Source of the DNA: Chryseobacterium phosphatilyticum
GTDB lineage: Bacteria; Bacteroidota; Bacteroidia; Flavobacteriales; Weeksellaceae
DNA length: 64,000 nucleotides
Assembly (NCBI RefSeq): GCF_002899825.2
Contig: NZ_PPED02000001.1
Coordinates: 1,116,001-1,180,000, forward strand
Direction of reading: 5' to 3'
Shown here: piece by piece, positions 1 through 8,721 of the stretch
Numbering within the stretch: the first letter of the stretch is position 1
How the letters are laid out: every line of letters begins with the position of its first letter
Program-made: the position numbers and the translations under genes
The notes under the pieces: generated by a model
Told to the model about the DNA's origin: nothing
Database searches by the model: none
The model's input: only the letters and a program-made list of their open reading frames with translations

Positions 1-866
1 TTCTTCAGATCATACAAAACAATTCTTGCTTTATCCCCATCTAAATTGGTTACCACATAAGCTTCATCCTTATTCTTAGAATTGTCATTGAATTTTATAA
101 TACTGAATGTATCAGACCAGTCTGCGGATTTAATGAGGTTAAACTTACCAGTTTGCAGATCTTTATAATAGGTTTTTGTAGTTAATCCATTTTCAAGAAC
201 GGTGTATCCTCTCAGATTTCCGTCTTTATCAAAAATATAGTCGTCAATCGGGCTTTTAACATCCTTATTTTCGTACAGTTGGGTAATCTCTCCTGTTACA
301 TGATTGATTTTATAAGGCTCAAAAATTTGTTTGTTATTCTTATTCATCGTCACAACAACAAAGTCTGTGTCTTTTACAGGCATTATCGTCCCCAACGTAA
401 TTCCTTCAAAAGGAGTTAAATCCTTAAGATTAGCTCCGTCAATATCGGCAGCATATAAGTGAATGTTTTCATTTCCTCCTTTATCCTGAGTATAATACAA
501 ACGGCTTTTGTTCAGCCAACCATAGGCCTTAATCAAATCATCTTTCTCAACAATAGCTTTGGTAATTTTACCTGTTGCCAGATCCTTTACAAAAACATGA
601 TTTTTTTTATCCTGATCCTTCTCTTTATAAGAAAGGTATTTTCCATCCGGAGATATTTTAAATACGGATGCTTTCGGTCTTGCAAAATAATCTTCAACTT
701 TATATTTGAAGTTTCCTTTATCATAAGAAATAAGCTTCTCAATATTGGCTTTAGAAGAGGGCAATGTAGGATCACCCGGTAACTTTGCGGTTGTACTTTG
801 TGCGTTGATCATCATAGAGGATAGCACGATATAGGTCGTGCCTAAAATTTTGTGATTCAGATTCAT
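1..866 (-). CDS. S9 (prolyl oligopeptidase-like) peptidase, N-terminal part only
   Basis: Partial gene running off the left edge; 288 codons are visible from the ATG at 866. It opens with an export signal (about residues 1-23, ending INAQS), then repeating beta-propeller blades such as SPDGKYLSYKEKD and NENIHLYAADIDG. Exported Bacteroidota S9 peptidases of the DPP-IV/acylaminoacyl type look like this: the propeller gates access to a C-terminal alpha/beta-hydrolase domain. The Ser-Asp-His part lies outside the window, so catalytic activity cannot be checked. Other secreted WD40/TolB-like propellers are possible but less likely. Confidence 0.75.
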   Translation of the reverse strand, partial: MNLNHKILGTTYIVLSSMMINAQSTTAKLPGDPTLPSSKANIEKLISYDKGNFKYKVEDYFARPKASVFKISPDGKYLSYKEKDQDKKNHVFVKDLATGKITKAIVEKDDLIKAYGWLNKSRLYYTQDKGGNENIHLYAADIDGANLKDLTPFEGITLGTIMPVKDTDFVVVTMNKNNKQIFEPYKINHVTGEITQLYENKDVKSPIDDYIFDKDGNLRGYTVLENGLTTKTYYKDLQTGKFNLIKSADWSDTFSIIKFNDNSKNKDEAYVVTNLDGDKARIVLYDLK

Positions 867-977
867 AATTTATTTCTTAAAGTTAAAACTATGTTCTGCA
901 TTTTAAATTTTTATTCAAAAAATAAATGCTTTATATCTATTAGACATACAAGAACTTAAAATGTTACAGCCAAATAA

Positions 978-1006
978 CAAAAAAAAGACAGCATTTCTGC
1001 TGCCTC
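978..1006 (-). terminator. Intrinsic terminator of the DoxX gene
   Basis: A 7-bp stem (987-993 with 998-1004, tetraloop TTTC) is followed on the minus strand by a run of T. It lies just past the stop codon of the DoxX-like gene. Confidence 0.75.
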
Positions 1007-1011
1007 TATTT

Positions 1012-1470
1012 TTAAATTAAGTATATTCCAAAATACCAGGTCCATACAATGAGAATAATCTGCATCGGGATTCTTTGCCTGTAAAGGTATCCCATTCCCG
1101 GTCCTGTATGATCTGCTTTGAAAATGTTAATATTTTTTTTTGATGAATTGATATTGGCTATAAAGACCAATACGTAAAAGATAATAAGCAGGATAGCTGT
1201 AATTTCGCGGATTGAAGGAATCATCAAACCTATACCTGCGACAATTTCTAAAACTCCTGTGCCATATACCCAAAACATTTTCCCGGGAATAAAGTCGGGA
1301 ATCATCATGGCCATTCCCTTCTGGAATTTAAAATGAGAAAATCCGGTAAATAATATAAAAACAGCCATTCCAAGATTTCCTGAAAATAAAAAATCCGGTT
1401 TTCCGTGAACTAAAGCTGTTCCCAGCAAAGCCAAAATAAATGTACCGAATAGGATTACTAATAATTTCAT
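1012..1470 (-). CDS. DoxX-like integral membrane protein
   Basis: 152 residues with four predicted membrane helices (about 1-20, 33-48, 68-105 as two segments, 132-150). The pattern GTGVLEIVAGIGLMIPSIRE in helix 3 is typical of the DoxX/DoxD-like superfamily, small membrane proteins often linked to thiol or quinone redox homeostasis. It may be co-transcribed with the SRPBCC genes upstream, about 75 bp away. The exact reaction is unknown. A second DoxX-like gene lies at 22841. Confidence 0.7.
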   Translation of the reverse strand: MKLLVILFGTFILALLGTALVHGKPDFLFSGNLGMAVFILFTGFSHFKFQKGMAMMIPDFIPGKMFWVYGTGVLEIVAGIGLMIPSIREITAILLIIFYVLVFIANINSSKKNINIFKADHTGPGMGYLYRQRIPMQIILIVWTWYFGIYLI

Positions 1471-1545
1471 ATTTTTTAATCAGATATGTGACGTTGTGAT
1501 GTGAGCTTCGAAAATACTGTTAGCCATTAGCTAAATTAATACTTT

Positions 1546-2004
1546 TTACACAGAATCAAAACTCACTCCTTCTGCCAGGCTTTTCACCACTAATAATCCT
1601 TTGGTAAAACCCGTCTTCAAATGATCCTCCCATTGTTTATCTACCTGAACTTCGGTGTGGAGTTTTGTTTTCCCGTCAAAATCAATTAAGAAATACTTTT
1701 CAAAAGAGCCATTCCACTCCATCACTTCTTTGCTTTGAGTATCCTCATTACCCTCTTTATCTACCATTCCCAAATGTTTAAAAACGACCTGATTGGGTTC
1801 GTCAAGACTATCAATGGTTGAAACCATTCCTTCTCCTTCAGCATTTACAAAATATGTTTTTCCACCTACTTTCCAATCAGATTTCATGACGGATCCTGGT
1901 CCAAAATATTTGGTCCATTCACTATATGTTTCGGGATTCCAAAGGATGTCCCAGACTTTCTGCTTGGGAGCATCGATTATTGTTTCATACGATAAGGTTT
2001 CCAT
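1546..2004 (-). CDS. SRPBCC (AHSA1/START-like) domain protein
   Basis: 152 residues with the AHSA1-type start ETIIDAPKQKVWDILWNPETYSEWT, written here only as its features: an alternating beta strand, then KVWDILW and the YSEW turn. Residues 45-130 form the expected beta-grip, and a C-terminal helix (HLKTGFTKGLLVVKSLAEG) closes the hydrophobic pocket. The ATG at 2004 aligns with the start of the upstream paralogue and follows an A-rich leader. An in-frame ATG at 2046 would give an ATGA overlap with that gene but adds 14 residues without counterpart. Ligand unknown. Confidence 0.75.
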   Translation of the reverse strand: METLSYETIIDAPKQKVWDILWNPETYSEWTKYFGPGSVMKSDWKVGGKTYFVNAEGEGMVSTIDSLDEPNQVVFKHLGMVDKEGNEDTQSKEVMEWNGSFEKYFLIDFDGKTKLHTEVQVDKQWEDHLKTGFTKGLLVVKSLAEGVSFDSV

Positions 2005-2042
2005 ATTTTTATTTTTTGTGTTGATTTGGGTATTTTTGTATA

Positions 2043-2471
2043 TCATAACTGATTTTCAGAAAGATGCTTTACAAGCAGTAATGCTTTCGGAAATTTTTCT
2101 TCGAAAAAGTCTTTAAATTCAGCCGGGGATTGAATGACCGTTTTCAGTAATGTTCCTTCATCATTTTCTTCCAGAAAGTACGATTCAGTAGATTCACCCC
2201 AATCCTGAGCGACCTCAATTCCTTCATAAATTTCACCTAAATGAAGAAATTTTATTTCTTGATTAGGGATTATTTTTTCGACCCTGCTATACATTCCATT
2301 ATGTTTGGGATCAAGAAATTTGATGATATTTTTTTCTTCCAACGTTCCTTCATAGTAGGAACCCTCCATAAAAGCAGTTGTCCATTGCCTGTAGGTAATA
2401 TCTCCCCACAGAACACTCCAGACTTTTTCAGGTTCTGCATTGATCTCTATTTCATATGATAATTGTTCCAT
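2043..2471 (-). CDS. SRPBCC (AHSA1/START-like) domain protein, tandem paralogue
   Basis: 142 residues, clearly paralogous to the next gene downstream: MEQLSYEIEINAEPEKVW against METLSYETIIDAPKQKVW. It has the same C-terminal helix (FPKALLLVKHLSE). These single-domain helix-grip proteins bind hydrophobic ligands or act as accessory factors. The pair is probably one transcript and a local duplication. No catalytic residues can be assigned. Confidence 0.75.
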   Translation of the reverse strand: MEQLSYEIEINAEPEKVWSVLWGDITYRQWTTAFMEGSYYEGTLEEKNIIKFLDPKHNGMYSRVEKIIPNQEIKFLHLGEIYEGIEVAQDWGESTESYFLEENDEGTLLKTVIQSPAEFKDFFEEKFPKALLLVKHLSENQL

Positions 2472-2547
2472 ATTTTTTAATTTTAAATGTTAAGCGCAAG
2501 GTTGCAGATAAATATTCAACTGGAGTTTCTGAATTTGTAACTTTCAT

Positions 2548-3381
2548 TTATCCGCCTACAAAATCTCCTCCGTTGATATGAATGACTTCTCCTGTAATGT
2601 AACTTGCATCCTTAGAAGCCAGAAAGACATATGCAGGGGCTACTTCCGAAGGCTGACCCGCTCTTTTCAAAGGAGTATCTTTCCCAAATGTTGTAAGGTT
2701 ATCAAACGCTTCTTTAACAAGTGGTGTCCAGATAGGTCCGGGAGCAATTCCGTTAACCAGTATTTTTTTTTCGGCAAGATTATCAGCTAATGACCGGATA
2801 AAAGACAAAACAGCTCCTTTAGTAGCAGCATAATCAATCAGGTGATCGCTACCACGATAGGCTGTGACAGATGTTGTACAAATGATCCGCCCTCCTTTTT
2901 TAATCAAAGGAAGAAAATTTCTGGTGAAAGAAATCATAGAAATGATATTGGTATCAAATGTTTCCTGAATTTGTTCATCAGAAATTTTTTCCAGACTGCT
3001 TTTTGAAGTATGAATTCCTGCATTATTAACAAGAATATCCAAGGTTTTCCACTCTGATTTAATCCTCTCCACGCACTTTGTTCTAAAAGCCTTTCTTTTA
3101 AGGTCTCCCTTGATGAGCAAGCACTTTTGTCCTTCTTTTTCAACCAGTTTTTGGGTTTCTTTGGCATCGTCATCACTTTCTTTATAAATGATGGCAACAT
3201 CTGCTCCTTCTCTGGCAAAATGAACGGCTACTGCCTGCCCTATTCCACTATCTCCGCCAGAAATAACAGCTTTCTTTTCCTTTAATTTCTGACTTCCCCG
3301 ATAATCATTCCGGATAATCTCCGGGAACAGACCTTCTTTAGGGACTTTTGATTTAGATTGTGATTTGTTCTGTGTTTTCAT
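2548..3381 (-). CDS. SDR family oxidoreductase (YghA/general-stress type)
   Basis: 277 residues from the ATG at 3381; a TTG two codons earlier is less likely. An N-terminal extension of about 38 residues rich in K/Q/S precedes the Rossmann fold, as in the YghA/GSP39 stress dehydrogenase group. Visible motifs are the dinucleotide loop GGDSGIG, the NNAG motif, and the catalytic Ser (TTSVTAY), Tyr and Lys (DYAATKGA). PGPIWTP and the C-terminal YITGEVIHINGGDFVGG complete the fold. It probably reduces or oxidises a small carbonyl or alcohol with NAD(P). Confidence 0.88.
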   Translation of the reverse strand: MKTQNKSQSKSKVPKEGLFPEIIRNDYRGSQKLKEKKAVISGGDSGIGQAVAVHFAREGADVAIIYKESDDDAKETQKLVEKEGQKCLLIKGDLKRKAFRTKCVERIKSEWKTLDILVNNAGIHTSKSSLEKISDEQIQETFDTNIISMISFTRNFLPLIKKGGRIICTTSVTAYRGSDHLIDYAATKGAVLSFIRSLADNLAEKKILVNGIAPGPIWTPLVKEAFDNLTTFGKDTPLKRAGQPSEVAPAYVFLASKDASYITGEVIHINGGDFVGG

Positions 3382-3429
3382 AAGCAAATCTTTTCTCTAA
3401 ATCACATCAAACAATAAGCCGAAATAATT

Positions 3430-4296
3430 TTAAGAATTATAAGCGTCTTCCAGATCCTGTATGATAATTTTCTGCATTTTCATCATAGCCTGCACCACTT
3501 TGTATGCTTTTTCCTGATTAGAATCATTCATTAACTGAATCAATTTTTTAGGAACAATCTGCCAGCTCAATCCATATTTATCTTTCAACCACCCGCACAT
3601 ACTTTCTCTCCCGCCATCAGCTGTAAGGGTATTCCAGTATTGATCGGTCTGTTGCTGATCATCGGTCATTACCACCAGTGAAATTCCTTCATTAAAATCA
3701 AACTGATGATCGTAGGAATTATCCATACAATATAAATTATAGTGATCAATGATAAACTGGGCATGCTGAACACTTTCTGAAGGCTCCTGGATATCGTGGC
3801 CTTCACTTCCTTGTCCGTAGGTCAGAATGCTTCCTATCTTCGAATCAGGAAAAGTTTGAGTATAAAGCTCCATAGCTTCTTTGGCTTTGCCATTATTCTC
3901 ATGAATAAACATCAAAGTAGGAACGATTTTTTGTTCACCTTCTTTTTCTCCAAAAAACAACTGCCACGTCACCCCATATTGGTCTTGTACCCATCCGTAT
4001 TTTGTACTCCATGAATAGGAACCCAGCTCCATTAGAGCCATTCCTCCGTCTATCAGCTGATCCCAATACTTCTGAACCTCATCTTCTGTGTCACAAAGTA
4101 CCGTAAAAGAAATAGAAGGATTTTTTTTGAATTGCGGTCCTCCGTTTAACAACATCAATCGTTGTCCAAAGACATCAATATTCATTACAACAGGGGTATC
4201 TGCAGTAATCTCACCCCCAAAAACTTTACAATAAAATTCTGCGGATTGTTTGGCGTCTCCGTCATACCAGAGACATGGAAAAATATCGTTATTCAT
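3430..4296 (-). CDS. Tandem PhnB-like VOC protein (two domains)
   Basis: 288 residues made of two consecutive PhnB/3-dmu-9_3-mt type VOC modules, about 1-122 and 128-250, followed by a helical tail (residues 255-288). Hallmarks: FPCLWYDGDAKQSAEFY, ending in KYGWVQDQYGVTWQLFFG, and the same pattern again with PTLMFIHE and LKDKYGLSWQIVP. Family members are metal-bound isomerase, dioxygenase or resistance folds, and most of this subgroup has no known substrate. The double domain probably arose by internal duplication. Confidence 0.82.
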   Translation of the reverse strand: MNNDIFPCLWYDGDAKQSAEFYCKVFGGEITADTPVVMNIDVFGQRLMLLNGGPQFKKNPSISFTVLCDTEDEVQKYWDQLIDGGMALMELGSYSWSTKYGWVQDQYGVTWQLFFGEKEGEQKIVPTLMFIHENNGKAKEAMELYTQTFPDSKIGSILTYGQGSEGHDIQEPSESVQHAQFIIDHYNLYCMDNSYDHQFDFNEGISLVVMTDDQQQTDQYWNTLTADGGRESMCGWLKDKYGLSWQIVPKKLIQLMNDSNQEKAYKVVQAMMKMQKIIIQDLEDAYNS

Positions 4297-4522
4297 AATG
4301 TTAAATTTTAGTTTGAGCTGATGTAATGATTTCCATCCTGGTGTTACATGGTAAAGAAGATAATAACCTACCGTATGCTTTTGTATTTTCTAACCATCAT
4401 CACTATGAAAATTGTGTCCCATGACGAGAAAATGATATAGCAAAAGAAATCTTATGCCTTTACCCATAAAGAAATAATCTCCCTTTATTGGCAATGACAT
4501 ACAATTTCCTTGTTTTTCTGTT

Positions 4523-4762
4523 CTATGCTTCTTTAAAAAACACCTGATTCTCTTTCATATAATTCTTTAGTTTAACAATCGTATTTTTTCCGAAACCGTG
4601 AAGTTGCAAAATTTCCTCTTCAGAATATTCCGATAGTTTTTCCAGAGAATCTATTTTTTCTTTTCCCAAAGCTTTTCTTGCTGGTATTGCAATCACTCCG
4701 TGAAGAAATTCTTCTGTAGAATCATAATTAATAGCATAAATGGAATTCAAACTTTTTGACAT
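4523..4762 (-). CDS. Small helix-hairpin-helix protein (RNAP alpha-CTD-like)
   Basis: 79 residues from the ATG at 4762 (MSKSLNSIYAIN). The core IPARKALGKEKIDSLEKLSE, then the hairpin motif LHGFGKNTIVKLKNYM, resembles the RNA polymerase alpha C-terminal domain or short HhH modules that bind DNA non-specifically. In this setting such proteins are usually annotated by fold only. An ATG six codons upstream is possible. Cytoplasmic; role unknown. Confidence 0.7.
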   Translation of the reverse strand: MSKSLNSIYAINYDSTEEFLHGVIAIPARKALGKEKIDSLEKLSEYSEEEILQLHGFGKNTIVKLKNYMKENQVFFKEA

Positions 4763-4796
4763 GATAATTAAATTAATCATGGCTACAACAATTTTT

Positions 4797-5210
4797 TTAA
4801 TGGTTTTCTACATACTTGTGAAAATTATTGAGTATGGCATACCAACCTTCTCTCTGCATTTCCACAGAATTTTGTTTTTCAGGATCAAAGATTTCAATAA
4901 TTTTCGTTGTATTTTCGTCAACCTTTTCGAAAATCACTTCTACTTTTCTCCCATCTGCAATATGGTATTCTATTTTTTCGTGAGGACTCACTTCATCATA
5001 TACTCCTTCAAAATCAAATCCGAAACTTTTATCTTTCGCTTCCATTCTGTTTTTGAACTTCCCTCCTACTTTCAGATCATTTTCAGAGCTGGGACATTGC
5101 CAGCTTTCATGGGCAAAATTCCATTTCATAATATGTTTAGGCTCATTGAAATAATTCCAAACCTTTTCTACCGGAGCTAAAATTGTAATGTCTATTTTAA
5201 TTGGATCCAT
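4797..5210 (-). CDS. SRPBCC (AHSA1-like) domain protein
   Basis: 137 residues: MDPIKIDITILAPVEKVWNY, then FNEPKHIMKWNFAHESWQCP and a GVYDEVSPHEKIEYHIADGR core, ending in the pocket-closing helix REGWYAILNNFHKYVE. This is the third AHSA1-type gene within 3.7 kb. It begins 34 bp upstream of the HhH gene start, so the two probably share a transcript. The ligand or partner cannot be deduced. Confidence 0.78.
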   Translation of the reverse strand: MDPIKIDITILAPVEKVWNYFNEPKHIMKWNFAHESWQCPSSENDLKVGGKFKNRMEAKDKSFGFDFEGVYDEVSPHEKIEYHIADGRKVEVIFEKVDENTTKIIEIFDPEKQNSVEMQREGWYAILNNFHKYVENH

Positions 5211-5294
5211 GGTTCTTTCTTTTTAAATGATTGAACTCATAGAAAGAGATACCCCAAAATGGGTACTCTTTCTAATAATGAGTTAAATATAAGA

Positions 5295-5726
5295 TTATTT
5301 TCCGTATTCCTCATTGTAATTCACCATCCAATGAGTACCATATTTATCCTGAAAGCTACCAAAATAGTCTCCCCAAAACTGATCTTCAAGCGGCATTTCA
5401 ACATTTCCCCCTTCTGATAGTCCTTTGAAAATTCTTTCTGCTTCTTCTCTTGAATCAGGAAAAACAGAAACATAATTGTTATTTCCTACTGTTAAGGTCT
5501 GCCCAAAACCCGGAACAATATCTGAGGCCATCAAAAGATCTCCTCCGATAGGTAAAGCAATATGCATAACTCTGTTTTTTTCTTCTTCAGAAAGATTTTC
5601 TGTACCGGGAGCATTCCCCATCTTATGGATACCTCCTACGAAGTCTCCTCCGAAAACAGACTGATAAAAAGTGAACGCTTCTTCAGCTGTTCCATCAAAA
5701 TTTAAGTACGGATTCAATTTAGCCAT
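5295..5726 (-). CDS. PhnB-like VOC family protein
   Basis: 143 residues, a single PhnB-type VOC domain: LNPYLNFDGTAEEAFTFYQS, VFGGDF, HIALPIGGDLLMASD, and the C-terminal FWGDYFGSFQDKYGTHWMVN. The closest E. coli analogue by pattern is PhnB/YjdN. It is probably cytoplasmic with a divalent-metal or vestigial site. Spacing of 85 bp to the next gene suggests a shared transcript with the SRPBCC gene downstream. Confidence 0.85.
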   Translation of the reverse strand: MAKLNPYLNFDGTAEEAFTFYQSVFGGDFVGGIHKMGNAPGTENLSEEEKNRVMHIALPIGGDLLMASDIVPGFGQTLTVGNNNYVSVFPDSREEAERIFKGLSEGGNVEMPLEDQFWGDYFGSFQDKYGTHWMVNYNEEYGK

Positions 5727-5798
5727 GATTTTTAATTTTAAATGTTATTATTTTCTTGAATCACCAATAGTTTTATTGGTTTAATTGCTATTTGCGGT

Positions 5799-6578
5799 TT
5801 AATTCTTATGTAAAAATTTTTCTACTTCACGAGTGGTAAAATCAATCCTATTTTTGTCGACATATCCCTCGAAATCTGCCATCATATAAGCTCCATGCAC
5901 TCCCGGAAGAATCATCAGTTGAGAGTCTTCCACCAAACGCCACATCGCTACTGTATGTTCCGGCTTCATAACGTCTTTATCTCCACTGATAAATAATGTG
6001 GGACATTGTATTGAAGCTAAGACCTCATCATCCCAGTCTTCAAAAGTCTGCATTCTCTTGCTGTCTTTTTCAAACAGGTTTTCCAGCTTGGAAAAATCCG
6101 GACTAAGATTTAAAAAATTGATTTTCAGTGGTTCAGGCATAGAATCCAAAGTGGCATTCTGCATAGATTCAAAGAACCCCTCCATCATCCCGCTTCTTTT
6201 ATAGAATGCTGATGCCACCACCAGATTTTCTGCTACTTCAGGATAACGATAGGCGATCTGCATCACCGTATTACCTCCATTACTGAATCCCCAGAACGAA
6301 GCCCTGTCATTATTAAGTTCAGCTAAAAGAGCTACAACGTCATGGGCATCCTGTTCAAAAGTTTCAGGGATATCACGATGCCCGCTTCTCCCATGATTTT
6401 GAAGGTCTATTCCGATGAGTTGAAATTGATTGTGCATTCTTTCAATGACTTCCTTAAAATCGAATAAAATTGACGAACCTCCACCATGGATCAATACCAA
6501 TGGTTTTCCGGATCCATAGATTTCATAATACATCTGGATCCCGTTCACCTGTTTATATCCTGTTTCAACTGGATTCAT
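5799..6578 (-). CDS. Alpha/beta-hydrolase
   Basis: 259 residues. Oxyanion segment PLVLIHGGGSS, nucleophile elbow WGFSNGGNT (Ser near residue 97), acid in FISGDKDVM, and the His in LPGVHGAYM give a full catalytic triad. A small cap lies around residues 120-180. The substrate is unknown; such proteins are often esterases or lactonases. The start is 3 nt after the stop of the upstream DinB gene, so translation is probably coupled. Confidence 0.85.
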   Translation of the reverse strand: MNPVETGYKQVNGIQMYYEIYGSGKPLVLIHGGGSSILFDFKEVIERMHNQFQLIGIDLQNHGRSGHRDIPETFEQDAHDVVALLAELNNDRASFWGFSNGGNTVMQIAYRYPEVAENLVVASAFYKRSGMMEGFFESMQNATLDSMPEPLKINFLNLSPDFSKLENLFEKDSKRMQTFEDWDDEVLASIQCPTLFISGDKDVMKPEHTVAMWRLVEDSQLMILPGVHGAYMMADFEGYVDKNRIDFTTREVEKFLHKN

Positions 6579-6581
6579 CGG

Positions 6582-7106
6582 TTAATAATTAATATTTTCA
6601 TCGACATCATACTTCATTCCCGGATAGTCAAAAACCCTGCGCATTAAACCTATTTGACCGCTGAGATAATCTTCCCGACCAATACACATGCCGGCAAAAT
6701 TGAGTTTAGTTTCTTTAATGAAAGGGATATTCATTCCTATTTCAAACATTTCATCAAGCTCTTCATCGGTTACTTCCAATAGTTTTTGATATACCTTTGG
6801 CGAAATTTCATGAAAGTTCTTTTTAAGCTCTGCTAAACTTGGATATTGGAGGCTTTCATCCAGCGTTTTCCCCATAAAAAACAGATCATTATTAGGATCC
6901 TGTTCCTGCAGCCCCAGCACTCCGCCCAATCCGTAACGCATATTGACAAAGTTTCCGGCCATCCATACAATGTGGTTGGTTTTATTTTCAATTCTTTTCA
7001 ATCCATCTTCTTCCGAAATGCCATCCAAAACGTTGATAAAACTTTGGGTATGCATTCTATAAGCCGGAATGATGTTTTCTATTTTTGTTGATTTTGGTGT
7101 TTTCAT
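6582..7106 (-). CDS. DinB-like four-helix protein with altered metal site
   Basis: 174 residues with DinB/DfsB-type helices. The first-helix motif NHIVWMAGNFV is kept. The metal-binding motif of the last helix, normally HxxYHxGQ, reads REDYLSGQIGLMRR, so the usual His residues are gone. Canonical members are metal-dependent thiol S-transferases; this one may be catalytically dead or use another site. It is directly followed by the alpha/beta-hydrolase (3-nt gap), suggesting one functional unit. Confidence 0.78.
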   Translation of the reverse strand: MKTPKSTKIENIIPAYRMHTQSFINVLDGISEEDGLKRIENKTNHIVWMAGNFVNMRYGLGGVLGLQEQDPNNDLFFMGKTLDESLQYPSLAELKKNFHEISPKVYQKLLEVTDEELDEMFEIGMNIPFIKETKLNFAGMCIGREDYLSGQIGLMRRVFDYPGMKYDVDENINY

Positions 7107-7254
7107 TTTTTGATTTTTTATAGATTAGCACAAACTTTTAATTGCTGGGAAAATCTCCACGCGTAAAAATTTGCATAACTTTTCTGATCTGCGAAACGTT
7201 ATAAATGTTTTCGCATCTTAAAAAACAGTAGCCTATTAGCGATTTTCGATGGGT

Positions 7255-7716
7255 TTATTTTATAGCTCCGGGTTTACCCAACATTCTTCGAATATAACCG
7301 AGCTGACCGCTGTGATAGTTTTCATGGAAACAAAGAATTGCAATGTCTTTGACGTTCTCTGAATTAAATTCGTCCAGAAGAGCCAATCTTGTATCAAGTT
7401 TATCCTGAGATTGTTTAAGATAAGACTTCAACTGTTCAAAATTTACAAATTCATTTTTCCGTTCCAAAGCAATAGCTCCTCTGTTGTAGCACGAAAAGAT
7501 TTCAGCATCCCAAACCGATTGTTCTCCAAGCACATTCAAAAGTGCATTTCTGATATAGATCAGATGACCTAAAACCCAGTTCATACAATTGGCTTCGCCA
7601 TCAGGAAAAACCATTGATTCATCATGCGTAATTCCTTCGATATTCATAAAAATAACCTGACAGTTAACATCAACCTGATTTTTCACAAATTCGATTTCGT
7701 TTGATTGTGTTTCCAT
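7255..7716 (-). CDS. DinB family protein
   Basis: 153 residues from the ATG at 7716 (METQSNEIEF). The first-helix motif MNWVLGHLIYIRNALL and the last-helix motif CFHENYHSGQLGYIRRMLG retain the His residues expected to bind a divalent metal, unlike the neighbouring DinB paralogue at 6582. A longer in-frame start at 7761 would overlap the VOC gene upstream by 29 bp and is less likely. The 16-bp gap to that VOC gene indicates an operon. Likely a metal-dependent thiol transferase with unknown substrate. Confidence 0.8.
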   Translation of the reverse strand: METQSNEIEFVKNQVDVNCQVIFMNIEGITHDESMVFPDGEANCMNWVLGHLIYIRNALLNVLGEQSVWDAEIFSCYNRGAIALERKNEFVNFEQLKSYLKQSQDKLDTRLALLDEFNSENVKDIAILCFHENYHSGQLGYIRRMLGKPGAIK

Positions 7717-7732
7717 GATATGATTAATTAAG

Positions 7733-8143
7733 TTATTCTGAAGGGAGTTGAGAAATATCACCGTACATTACCTCCCATTGATGACCATCGATATCTGCAA
7801 AAGCACTTTGGTACATCCATCCGTGATCCATTGGTTCACTGTATTTGGAGCCTCCGTTTTCAAGGGCTGTTTTTACCATATGATCCACTTCTTCACGACT
7901 ATTTACCCCGATAGCAAGAAGCACTTGTGTTGTATCTCCTTTGGCATAAGGTCTGTTGGTAAATGTCTGGAAAAATTCTTCTTTCAGGAACATGCTGTAA
8001 ATAAGATCTTCTTTCATTACTACACATATGGCTTTCTCATCTGAAAATTGCTCATTGATAGAAAAGCCTAGTTTTGTCCAGAATGCTCTGGTTTTTTGTA
8101 CGTCTTTTATAGGTAAATTGACATAAATCTGATTGATTTTCAT
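7733..8143 (-). CDS. VOC (glyoxalase-like) protein
   Basis: 136 residues from the ATG at 8143 (MKINQIYVNLPIKDVQKTRA). It has the beta-alpha-beta-beta-beta modules with FWTKLGF, AICVVMKEDLIYSMFL and the C-terminal GHQWEVMYGD. It is a close paralogue of the gene at 8282. The promoter upstream has a TAACTTTG box (8174-8181) and a palindromic Crp/Fnr-type site (8203-8218). The first gene of a likely two-gene operon with DinB at 7255. Substrate unknown. Confidence 0.83.
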   Translation of the reverse strand: MKINQIYVNLPIKDVQKTRAFWTKLGFSINEQFSDEKAICVVMKEDLIYSMFLKEEFFQTFTNRPYAKGDTTQVLLAIGVNSREEVDHMVKTALENGGSKYSEPMDHGWMYQSAFADIDGHQWEVMYGDISQLPSE

Positions 8144-8173
8144 TTTGTAAATTTTTGGTGTTAAACTCTGAAT

Positions 8174-8181
8174 CAAAGTTA
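8174..8181 (-). promoter_or_regulatory. -7 box TAACTTTG of the VOC-DinB operon
   Basis: Perfect match to the Bacteroidota -7 consensus TAnnTTTG on the minus strand, 30 nt before the start codon at 8143. The paired operator palindrome has its centre 29.5 bp upstream. Confidence 0.7.
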
Positions 8182-8202
8182 TCAAGAGAGGTTAAAATTC
8201 TA

Positions 8203-8218
8203 CTTGTCTTAAGGCAAG
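8203..8218. promoter_or_regulatory. Palindromic operator CTTGTCTTAAGGCAAG
   Basis: 16-bp near-perfect dyad (two wobble-type mismatches). Its distance to the -7 box is identical to that at 8751-8766 and 13157-13170, the position expected for a Crp/Fnr class II activator. The likely regulator is the Crp/Fnr protein encoded at 8769-9359. Confidence 0.65.
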
Positions 8219-8281
8219 ATAATTTTTAATTGTGTTGAAATTTTGTTTTCAAAAGTGTTGATTGCTTCATCAGCTTATCTA

Positions 8282-8692
8282 TTACTGTGCAGGCATTTGA
8301 GATGGATCAGCAAATATTATATTCCAACCATGTCCATCCGGATCCCAAAAAGAATTTTGATACATCCAGCCGAAATCTTCAGGTTCTTCATGTTGATAAG
8401 CACCATTTTCCAGCGCTGTATTTACCACCTGATCAACTTCTTCCCGACTGTTGAGACCTATAGAAACCAAAGACCGGGTGGTATTGACTGGGGCTATAGG
8501 TCTGTCTATAAAGGTCTGAAAATATTCTTCTACAAGGAACATCACGTAGATGCTGTCTTCATTCATCATCACACACACAGCTTTATCATCCGAAAATTGT
8601 TCGTTAATAGGAAAACCCAGCTTTGTCCAGAATTCTTTTGTTTTCTGAATATCTTTCACCGGAAAGTTCACGTAAATTTGATTCGCTTTCAT
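8282..8692 (-). CDS. VOC (glyoxalase-like) protein, paralogue
   Basis: 136 residues, aligned over its whole length with the product of 7733-8143 (MKANQIYVNFPVKDIQKTKE, FWTKLGF, ending GHGWNIIFADPSQMP). Both have the motif SREEVDxxVxTALENG. Its promoter is TAATTTTG at 8722-8729 with an operator at 8751-8766. The gene lies between its paralogue and a Crp/Fnr gene, so the regulator probably controls both. Function beyond the fold is unknown. Confidence 0.83.
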   Translation of the reverse strand: MKANQIYVNFPVKDIQKTKEFWTKLGFPINEQFSDDKAVCVMMNEDSIYVMFLVEEYFQTFIDRPIAPVNTTRSLVSIGLNSREEVDQVVNTALENGAYQHEEPEDFGWMYQNSFWDPDGHGWNIIFADPSQMPAQ

Positions 8693-8721
8693 TTTGTAAT
8701 TTTTAGTGTTAAACTTTTATC

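Noticed and set aside
459..782. 107-residue plus-strand ORF
   Set aside because: It lies opposite the S9 peptidase gene, whose reading frame gives clear propeller repeats; the plus-strand product is a low-complexity hydrophobic shadow.
4740..5180. 146-residue plus-strand ORF opposite the SRPBCC gene
   Set aside because: Antisense to a well-supported family member and rich in Phe/Ile codons typical of reversed AT-rich coding sequence.
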